DNA of 64,000 bases from Chrysoporthe austroafricana. Taxonomy: Eukaryota > Ascomycota > Sordariomycetes > Diaporthales > Cryphonectriaceae. Under the pieces are notes generated by a model. The model saw only the letters and a list, made by a program, of their open reading frames with translations, ran no database searches and was not told the DNA's origin. Positions 45,601 to 54,280 of this stretch are shown here, piece by piece. The translations under genes and the position numbers were made by a program. The first letter of the stretch is position 1. Every line of letters begins with the position of its first letter. The stretch covers positions 868,001 through 932,000 of the forward strand of contig JYIP02000005.1 in NCBI GenBank assembly GCA_001051155.2. Reading direction: 5' to 3'.

Positions 45601-46516
45601 GTTTGATAGGGGGCCTGCCGACGCTGCGGAGCATGGTCTGCGATTCCAACAACTACGAGATGTTGCTCTGGCCCTACCTAAGTGGGGCGGTGGTGATCCA
45701 GAGGTTAATGCCCTTGGCGAATGGCTTATGGACCATCTCGTCAGGCTGTGCGTAGGTGTTATGGACAAGGACAATCCCTCCCCTGCGCTCAAGCCCCAGC
45801 TTGATGCAATCAAGGAGCGCTACAAGAATGACGCCGGGGGGTTCGAGTTCGTGGTCACGCCTGGCATCGGGACGTTTGAGGGCTATGTCGGTGACGGAGC
45901 AGCATGCGGCGCATCAGCCGATGGACGGCGCAGCGGCACGCCCCTCGCCTCAGATATGTCGCCGGCACCTGCGCCTCAAGACCAGTTTCCCCCGAACCCG
46001 CGCTTCCGAAACATCTACCAGGCGATGAAGAGCGTCAAGGGCCATGCAGCCGAGTATGGACTTTCCAATGCAACTCCGGTCGATATGGTACGTATCTCCC
46101 AATTGTTCACTTCTAGGGCGTTCAAGAGCCAAGGATCATGCGTACTAATAGAGTACATGCGACCTGGCATTGGATAACGCACTCGGCCTCTGGATGTAGC
46201 TACAAGCTAATCCTCTCCCTGTCTTGTGTATTTCCAAACCATCTGGCTTAGCTTTCTAACGTCCACACAGAATATCGAAGAGTCATTCCCCCTGGAAGAG
46301 TTACAAAAGTTCGTCAAGGCTTATGCCGCTGGTGATGTCGGTGGAAACTTGATCTCGCTTACATGCGCTGATCCCTCTACTTACGCGGCTGCTTCGAAGG
46401 ATCCTGAGAAGTACAATCTAGTCCGTGTAAGGATGGGAGGCTGGTCTGAGTTCTACGCCACTATGTTTCCCGAGCATCAGAAACAGCAACAGAGAAGGCA
46501 GTACTTCACACCTTGA
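42604..46516 (+). CDS. DyP-type peroxidase fused to a glycyl radical enzyme
   Basis: Model: join(42604-45449, 45610-46087, 46271-46516), 1189 aa. Residues ~1-390 form a P-class (YfeX-like) dye-decolorising haem peroxidase: Asp152 in YVDGITNP, His223 in GHVHR as the likely proximal haem ligand, Arg240 in ILRQAMPYG. The 71- and 17-residue spacings fit YfeX. From ~440 (ELIVGQIPDF) a complete glycyl radical enzyme follows: NAPTVSLRTYKDIPEEFL, QPMLYNDDKL, thiyl Cys774 with Glu776 in AADGCYEP, and the radical loop RMGGWSEFY with Gly1165 near the C-terminus. C-x-E marks an eliminase/decarboxylase-like member, not pyruvate formate-lyase (adjacent cysteines). Intron 1 (160 bp) joins FQDQLL to GPADAAEHG; intron 2 (183 bp) joins ATPVDM to NIEESFP. 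An intact start at 42574 is possible. No radical-SAM activase is in this window. Substrate unknown; bacterial ancestry is inferred. Confidence 0.9.
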
Positions 46517-47171
46517 GTGTACGGGGCTACCTCAAAGTGGTGTCGAATCGATCCACTAAGTATTTTTCAATACATTCTAGTACGTTGAAAGAATAGGCGA
46601 GCGCATTTTGAGACACGCCGTAAGAGGACGCCCAAGACTCGAGAGCTATGCCTGATTCAGGGCATGCGTTCCCAGAATCACTACATCATGCGTTTACAGC
46701 TCATAGTGGTTGACAAATATTGTAGCGGCTTGTCATAAGTAATCTCTCTCTCTCTCTCTCAACGTTGGCGGCGGTCTTGGTAAAGTTGACCTGGTAGATG
46801 CACGGCAGACCGGAGTCCCTGATATGCTCTGCAACCGAGATCTCAGAACCTTTAAACATATCTTCTAAGTCATCATCAGTTTTCATCTTACAATTACAAA
46901 ATACACATATTCCTTTGTTGATGTGTTTCGGTATGCCGGAACTAAGGTCAAATTAACAGCAGCGATCAGCGCTCGTAATGTCCGTTAAGTCCCCAACCGT
47001 AGTTGCGGATTTCGGACAAGTGGAAATCCGGTCCCTTCTAGGAACATCAATAAACACCAAGTTTCCGCCAATTCCGATGCATGATTAGCACGGATTTTAA
47101 TTCTCAGTCAACCATACATACTACCATCCTCTGGGCATGCCAACAACTTCCACTGGATCCTGAAATCCGAC
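46517..47171. other. Intergenic between fusion gene and Zn2Cys6 gene
   Basis: 655 bp. Contains a (TC)9 microsatellite at 46743-46760 and, on the minus strand at 46701-46886, a frame with AEHIRDSGLPCIYQVNFTK that faintly recalls an NmrA-type protein. Otherwise AT-rich promoter DNA for the regulator. Confidence 0.45.
46743..46760. repeat. (TC)9 microsatellite
   Basis: Nine uninterrupted TC dinucleotides in the intergenic region between the fusion gene and the Zn2Cys6 regulator. Confidence 0.9.
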
Positions 47172-49291
47172 ATGGGCAACAGACGCCCGGGACAACCGGC
47201 GCCTTACGGTCAGGCCTGCATGCAGTGCTTCAAATCGAAATGCAAATGCATTTTGCGGGACAATCCGGAAATATGTGAGAGGTACGTACTTCAGTCTCAT
47301 TCAGTCGCATTTTTCTTCCGAAACTACCCTTCGCCGAAATGCTCACGTGCGATGATCCAGATGCCACCGACTTGGCCAGCAGTGCATTCCATCGGATGCG
47401 ATTCGTCGTCGCAAAGCTCAGAGAAGCCAGAAGTCCGGTCCCAAGATTGCGCAACTTGAACGAAGGGTCGAATGCATCATTTCGTCGCTACAGAATGCCG
47501 CGGAGTCTCCCGATCCCGTGGAATTAGTGCAGACTGCTCTGCAACGTGAGATCCACGCCAGAAGATTTGATGCAATGTCTGATGTGCAAGACCCAGCAAT
47601 CGCCAACATCCCAAGCACGATATTCAGAGATTTTGCAGCGTCAACACCAATGAAACCTGCCTCGAACGACCATGCCGGCAGGACGCAGCCGGAGCGAATG
47701 AGGATAGCGTCGGTTTCTTGTCTCGGTGCCAAATCCCTTAGAAACATCAGCAATGCTCTTGAGCTTCCAGATCTTGAGAAACAAGCCTGCTTAGCGTTGT
47801 TCCGCGAGAAGCTGCTCCCTGACTGCCCTTTTCTCCATCTTCCTCAGGAGACTTCGATAGAGATCCTTGGCAGGGACCGGCCATTCTTGCTGCTAGCTAT
47901 CTTCACGGTAGCCACGCCCGCCACGCAGACAAAACTCACGAGAGGGAAAGAGTTGAAACGCATCCTAGTCCAGGAGTTGATCCTAGAAAATCATTCTAGT
48001 ATCGACCTGTTGCTGGCTCTTTTGACATTCGTCGCATGGAGTCATGATACACATCTCAACAATAAGAGCATCTCTCGTCTCCTAAATCTCGCCGTGTCCG
48101 TCGTTTACGAACTTGGTCTACATGATCCAAACCAGAAGTTGACACATCAGCTTCTGAATCATCCTGGTTTTGAAAAACATGATTTTTGCACCGACAACCC
48201 TGGATCCTCCAGGGATCACAATGGTGAACTTCTCGAACAAAGCCGAGCGGTCCTTGGCTGCTTTATGCTAAGCGCTTCGTGGGTCTTCAGCTTCTTTAAC
48301 ATAATGTAATTTGCCGTCGTTGTACTAAGAAAGCTAATACGATATGCTCTGTTCTGGTAGGGTCTCCGCATATTACAAACAGATGGAACCTTTGCCCTGG
48401 ACGCCACATTTAGAGGAGTGCCTTCAGCGTATCGAGTCATGCGCTGCAACCCCTTCAGATGCAGTGCTGGCAGTACAGGTCCGTCTCGAGCTCCTCACGC
48501 AGAAGGTGCATGACCTACGCGGGCATCAAGGCCTTTTGTCTCCGCCGTTGATATTCTACCGCGACGCGTTACGTAAACAGCTTCGTCAAATCGAGATGTC
48601 TATAACAGCAAGCATGGTGCAAGCCGGTAAGACGGGGTAGCTCAAGTTTAACAAAGTGCCCTTCGACTGACTTCTGGGACCAAAAGATCTCCTTCGGGCT
48701 CAAGGTCGCTATGTAGAGCTCTGTATCTGCGATGCTACGACAGAATCTTTCCAGCACGCTATAGCAGCGAACGGCGTGCCCAGCACAGAGCTCTTGGAGT
48801 CTCTTTGGCAGTCGGTAATGGCTGTTAAATCCTGCTTTGAAATTTGGCTATCCATCTCACCATCTGCTTGGGTCGGTCTCTCCATCCAGCACCTTCTCCA
48901 AGTGGGTCGATCCCTTGTGACACTCTTTAAGTTGTCCACGCTCGACGACCCAGTGTGGGACGCTGAAGCCGCACGAAAAAGCCTTGATGTGATGTCAATC
49001 ATGGATGGAATCATCAGAGTTTCCGGCCAAGCAAGTTCGGACGCCGGAGAAACTGCTGAGGATGACTTGTTCAAGGTTTTGGAACGTAATTTGGTGAAAT
49101 TTCGTGAAGGTTTGCTGGCAAGCATCAACTCACACAAGGATATTGTCAGCAGTGACACGTCACAAGTTCGAACGGCAGAGCTTCCTAGGAATCGCGTTCT
49201 TTATCCTAAGACGCTATTCACTATGCCTGCTTACGGCTTCTTCGGGACGGGTGAGTGGATGGAGCAAATATTTGACAACGAACTTTGCTGA
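47172..49291 (+). CDS. Zn2Cys6 fungal transcription factor
   Basis: Model: join(47172-47281, 47361-48305, 48361-48626, 48687-49291), 641 aa, exactly in frame. Binuclear zinc cluster cysteines are 16, 19, 26, 35, 38 and 45 (ACMQC, KCKC, NPEIC, ERCHRLGQQC), with one extra Cys24. Intron 1 (79 bp) lies between the fourth and fifth cysteines. A linker and coiled coil follow (KIAQLERRVECIISSLQ). The middle homology region runs through LLPDCPFLHLP, TFVAWSHD, LLNLAVSVVYELGLH and, after intron 2, WTPHLEECLQ...AVQVRLELL. Introns 2 and 3 (55 and 60 bp) restore conserved helices; unspliced frames stop at once. Same orientation as, and 655 bp downstream of, the DyP-glycyl radical enzyme gene, so a regulatory link is plausible but unproven. 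Confidence 0.9.
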
Positions 49292-50152
49292 AGGAAGGAA
49301 TGGTGTAGAAACTTCATATGTCAATATCGACAAGGCGTGAAAATCACACTTATGTACTTGATGGAGGTACCATTAGCTGCTTCCATACTAGTATGAAGGC
49401 TGCAAATAATATCATGCGATGACCCAAATCATACATCTCCGATGGCTCGACAGTGGAGGGCGTAAAGATGGAGCAAAGCAAGCATTAAAAATAATTGGAT
49501 CCATTAGATGGGAAGATATTGATCTGATCAAGTTCTGTTTAAACTCTGAACTTTGGGTTTCCCAGACTATTGCTGAAGACGCAGAATTTCGGCCTTATGC
49601 TGGAACATCTTTGCTGAAAGACGTCACTTGCGGTGTCAGTGCCTGGCGGAAAGCCTAGCGACGAAGATCGGTATTGTCTGTGGAAGGGGAGCCGAGTCAA
49701 AGCAAATTCGGCCTCGCCCCATTGCTAGATAACTTAAAGGTACCGATAATTGATATGGGATAACCGACACTCTGGTCAGGAGGTTTAATTCTTCAAACAT
49801 TATATGCGAGAATGTTCGAGACGAGGGAACCATGGCAGCAGGGAGAAAGCATTTTGTTCGGGTAGTATACATTCATTAGAGTGTCAATAATCGCTAGAAG
49901 TCGGGAAGAATCGAGGACAGTCACAATAGGTGTATTTATGAGTGTCAGAAGCCTTATATATATATATCACATCCTTACGCTGACAAGTAGGTGTGTCAAA
50001 ACGGTATGTACACGAATATCATCTCAGAGTGACGAGAACGCTGGGTCTGAAACAATACCGACCATACCTGCACTGCAGAAGTCCGATTCACATAGCTACC
50101 AATGGCTTACTTGGATCGGTGGCACTTTGCCTTGCTATGAGCACAGGACATG
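49292..50152. other. Convergent intergenic, AT-rich
   Basis: 0.86 kb between the regulator and the secreted-protein gene (tail to tail). A TATATATATAT run lies near 49957-49968. No coding frame supported. Confidence 0.5.
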
Positions 50153-52062
50153 TCAGTTGCCGTGACCCCAATTACCCCAGCTAAAACCAGAGCCTCCGGG
50201 CCAGAAGCCACCAGCAGACTGAGTGGCACTTGATACAGACGATACCTCACTCGTGGAAGAAGTGACTTGCCTTGAGGTTGTGGCGATGACAGAGGTTGCC
50301 AACGTGGTGGGAGCCACCGTCGTGGAAGCCAATGTGGTGGCAGCCTCAGTAGTGGCAGCTTCACTGCTGGCGACAGCGACTGAGGAGACGAGGGTTGATG
50401 ACGAGTCTGTAGAAACAGCGGCGACGGCTACCTCGGTTGATGTGGCCGCAATTGCTGAAGAGGTGGCTGCGGCTGATGACGAGGCGGCCGCAGTGGTCGA
50501 CGATGCCGATGAGGAGGAGCTGTCGAGGCTCATGCAGGCAAAGCTCATCTTGGTGACGTTGGTAGAGGTATAGCTCCAGCCAACAACGCCGCTCAGATCC
50601 CATTCCATGTTAACATATGGCCAGCAGATGCGTCCGTCGTTCATGGTCACCATATCACCCGAGACGTAGACATCGGACTTGACCAGAGGCTCGCCAACAG
50701 CCGTGCCATTACCAGTGTTGGTGACCAGCTGGTAGTAAGCTCCAGTAAAGGTTCCACGGCAACCAAACGCGATGTACTCGCACATAGGATCGGCAATCTC
50801 CTCCCAGGTGACGAGGGCATTGCTGCCGTCGAACGTGGCAACGTGAGCATTGCTCATATCAGCTGTGGTGGTCTTTGTGATCCAGTTGACTTGGGAGTCG
50901 CCCGATGCAGCGCCGACCGTGCTAGAAGCCTCAGCCTCGACCATCGTGTACTTGTCGGTGAAGGTAGCAATGGCTACATTGCGGCCGTTTGTGCGGTTGT
51001 AGGAAGATGTGTACCCTGTGCCCATCCAGGTATTCTCGTACAGGTCAATCGCGCCACGGGAGACCCACGCGAAGATATAGCCATCCCCATTCTGCCAACG
51101 GGCAAGGTTGCTGTAAGAACCAGACATTCCTCCGAGAGGCTCGCCGTCTGCGCCGTTCGTAGTGTTCTCATTGGAGATCTTGACACCCTCGGTGGTCATG
51201 CCTTGTCCCTTGCTGTTCAGCCAGATCCCGCCCTGATCCTCGGCGCAGACACTTGCGTAGGGAGCGGCATCAGCGGCCTCTAGAGCGATACCGGTGTTGT
51301 GGGAGCAGCCCCAGTCCGAGCTGGCGCCGTCGATGACGACGATCTCACCCGTGGAGTCCTCGACATAGCGTATAGCATCACCGAAATGCCCGTCGGCATC
51401 CCCGTCATAGGCTGTCACCACCGTGTAGGCTGCGTACCGACCGGTGGTGTTGGAGTAAACCAGGTCTCCGTTCATGTCGGTGGCGGCCACTGTCGTACCG
51501 TTAGAGAAGAATGCTACGCATTAAGGAAACATGAATAAATCTCTAGAGAAAACCTACTGTGGCCTTCGGCGTCTGTGACGTTTGGGCCGCCAAGCCATGT
51601 CTTCCACTGCTGCTCGCCGGTAGCAGAGAACCTGTACAGAACAGGGACGGGCGTCTCGCCAGGAGGGGCGTTCGTAGTACCAGAGGGCATAGCCTCGTTA
51701 GTCAAGAGGGCAAACCCATCATCCTGGGCGACAAGGCCTCCAGCCTCTTTGCCTCCCGAAACGGTGACATTGATGCCAGTGGCTGCGAAAGTCGTGGGGT
51801 CAATTGCCTGGACGTGAACGTCGGTCCCGGAACCGTCGAGATATGCAAGGTATGCGACGCTCCCGGAGGGCGAGACCGCAAATGGAGTGCGACGATGGTG
51901 AATGTAGCCTGTCCAGTAGGCAGCCTTGACGGGGTCGAAGTTGAAGTTCAGGGAAACGGAGTCAACATAGGTGGTCATGGAAGAGTTGGTCAAGCCGGCA
52001 GCGTTCGCGGCCCCCGACAGCGACAGCAGCGCCGGAGCGAGTGAGAAGACGGAGCGTTTCAT
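50153..52062 (-). CDS. Secreted protein with Ser/Thr/Ala-rich C-terminal tail
   Basis: Model: complement(join(50153-51513, 51558-52062)), 621 aa, exactly in frame. A signal peptide (KRSVFSLAPALLSLSGAANA, residues 2-21) precedes a ~480-residue domain with repeated beta-strand pairs such as GSVAYLAYLDG, GFALLTNE, GYIFAWVSRG, NVAIATFTD and NALVTWEE, suggesting a beta-propeller. Then comes a ~130-residue low-complexity Ser/Thr/Ala/Val stretch (about residues 490-600), likely heavily O-glycosylated, ending in GGFWPGGSGFSWGNWGHGN. There is no hydrophobic tail, so a GPI anchor is unlikely. The 44-bp intron is very short but has GTAGGT and GTAG ends and gives a continuous domain. I do not recognise the family. 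Likely wall-associated or extracellular. Confidence 0.78.
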
Positions 52063-53255
52063 CCTGGCTGCTCTGCTCAAAAACGAGTGTGGTCAACAAC
52101 ACGGTTGAAAATAGAAATGCGACGATAAAAAGAATGGATTGCAGATCAACTGCAGCGCCTTGCCCTTGGACTGGATAATTTTTGCACAACGAGATGTGAG
52201 AGACTGAGCCGCATCTTGTACTCCAAACGAGCTAGTCATGGCCATGGGGAAGCCATCATCCCAAGATTGGATCTCACGATGCGGTCGTCTGGAGTGTATT
52301 GGTGACGCTTGGCGGTGGATCACCACGCCCCTAGTAGATTGGGTTATAGTTCCAGTGGCGTGGAACCCCTGGGATCTCGCCGGTCTGGCCCAATCGCGTT
52401 GACACTGGTATAGCAAGGGATCGTTGCGCCTCCCTGCAATTTCGCCAGGCTGCAAGCGATGTTGGCCGGGGAAACTTTTGTCTCCATGGACGTTTCAAAC
52501 AGAACGCTTTTCCGAAGCCGAGCTATGTATGTTTCTTCAGCCCTACAAACTCTATTTTTCCAAAAGGGGGAATACATTCGTTAATGGTCTCGTTAATGGT
52601 CCTCGACCCAGACAAAGGGGTCAACGATCGACGAACATACCCAGTAGTAATTGTTTTGTATTATTATCGAACTATACCTCGCATACATACTACGAATCCG
52701 GCAAGGCGTACCTTTCAGACTACATACGTCCAAGCTCGCCTCGCGTTGACGCTGCGGCGCAGGAGCGTGATACCACCCGAGAACCCACACGTTGCGTGGA
52801 AGCGCTAAGCCAGATTGCCCAGCAACGAGATGCCAGCGCATCATTAGGTCTTGATGGACCTATATGCTCGGGATGGTAAGGTGGCTAGTTACGATGTGGG
52901 CACCTCGGGAATTTGTACCTGACAGGACGGCTGTTCTCGTGAATCGTATCTCGTGATGGCTATCTGTGAGACAAAGCGAAATAGTTGAGGCGTGATGTTC
53001 TTCTGACGGAGAATTAACAATGGCGTCTAGGTATCCGACATTGATATTGGAGCGCGACGAGATCAAGGTTCGTCATCCTTAGTGGATGGCTTGCGTCATG
53101 ATGGTTACCTTGGACCGAATATGCACAGTCACCTTCGCTATGAAAAAACCCTACTGTTATCAACCGACCAAGGTTCGCATTGGCCTCGCATTGTTCTCTT
53201 CTATACAGCCTAGATCAATGTCGAGTGCACCTTAAGTTCAAAAGATTTACTTACA
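52063..53255. other. Divergent intergenic, no gene seen
   Basis: 1.2 kb shared upstream region of the secreted-protein gene (minus) and the ABM-like gene (plus). Short overlapping frames only. A G/A-rich patch near 52562-52572. Confidence 0.5.
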
Positions 53256-53897
53256 ATGACCGTAACCGAGCTTGCCATCCTCCGCCTCGCCAAGGGCGTC
53301 ACCCTTGCCGACCAAGCCTTCCGCGCCAAGCTTCTCAGATCAATTGAAGTCATGCAGAAGGCACTCGGTGTTCCCGGCCGCCGATTCGTTTATTACCAAG
53401 GCGTTGAGGACCCCCAAGTTTTATATCTGCTAGGGGACTGGCGGTCCACATCCGAGCACTGGGACGACTTCATTCCCAGCCCCGAGAACCAGGAGCTGCT
53501 TCTCCTCCTGCGGGACGAACTCGACATCCCCCGCATCGAGATGTACCATGTGGACGTGCCAAATGCCGACATACCGGCGGATGCGCCGGTCGTCACCATC
53601 AGCTGGTATCGCGTCCGGGCGGAGGATAAGATTGCTTTTGAGAAACAGGTGAAGTCTCAGGAGGGCAAAAGGTGGCTGAGTCAATATGCCAGGCAGGAGG
53701 GTGGGCCTACAGGGGGATGGAGAATCGAAAAGGCTGCTGGCGGGGATGATGAGGAGGAGTGGGTGCTTTTCTGCGGATGGGAGAGCGTGGATGAGCACAA
53801 GCAATTCGCGGACACTGAAGTTCTGGAGAGGCCCGCGCACATTCGAGATCTTGTTCAAGGTGCTGAGGCCAAGCATGGAACTCGCATCAAATTCTAG
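53256..53897 (+). CDS. Two-module dimeric alpha/beta-barrel (ABM-like) protein
   Basis: Intronless 213-aa cytosolic protein. Two successive halves each look like a ferredoxin-type dimeric alpha/beta-barrel unit of the antibiotic-biosynthesis-monooxygenase/stress-responsive superfamily. First half, residues ~4-100: ILRLAKGVTL, VYYQGVEDPQVLYLLGDW, ending IEMYHVDV. Second half, ~110-210: VVTISWYRV, WRIEKAAGG, WVLFCGWESVDEHKQF, ERPAHIRDLV. The W...S.E.H..F pattern is the familiar ABM helix start. No cofactor-binding motif is visible. Such proteins can be cofactor-free oxygenases, cyclases or simply structural. It sits head to head with the secreted-protein gene and tail to tail with the FMO gene. 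Confidence 0.82.
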   Translation: MTVTELAILRLAKGVTLADQAFRAKLLRSIEVMQKALGVPGRRFVYYQGVEDPQVLYLLGDWRSTSEHWDDFIPSPENQELLLLLRDELDIPRIEMYHVDVPNADIPADAPVVTISWYRVRAEDKIAFEKQVKSQEGKRWLSQYARQEGGPTGGWRIEKAAGGDDEEEWVLFCGWESVDEHKQFADTEVLERPAHIRDLVQGAEAKHGTRIKF

Positions 53898-54280
53898 AAG
53901 GGACGTAATGACATTGGTCGAGACTGCGCTGAGTAAAATGACATCCCGTAACACTGTCCTGGATTATCTTCTCGCTTTCCTGCTTGCAATCAATGACCGT
54001 CGATGTTTACCGGTGCTCTCAATGTCCCAAGTACCAACCACGGCTCACATGGATTCCAGTTACGACGGCGTACACGGTTGAGATTTGTGTTCGAGTCTGC
54101 TGACGAGAAGGACGTTGGCGACTCCTTGCAAGTACTCAGACCTAAATAGTAACGTCGGTTAGATGAGAATTTTGGTTATATTGCATAACAGATGATAGGC
54201 TATTATTGCCCGTTATGACACCAAAAATGGCCGTTTTGATGATACAATGTCAGACTCTCCATCCAAAATTCCTCTGAGCT
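53898..54280. other. Convergent spacer
   Basis: 383 bp of 3' flanking DNA between the ABM-like gene and the FMO gene. Nothing else seen. Confidence 0.5.

Noticed and set aside
42604..46516. Pyruvate formate-lyase
   Set aside because: It lacks the adjacent Cys-Cys pair of PFL and has a C-x-E motif instead, so a generic PFL label would mislead.
46701..46886. Minus-strand frame with AEHIRDSGLPCIYQVNFTK, faintly NmrA-like
   Set aside because: Too short, no dinucleotide motif, and it runs into a (TC)n repeat. Kept only as a remark in the intergenic entry.
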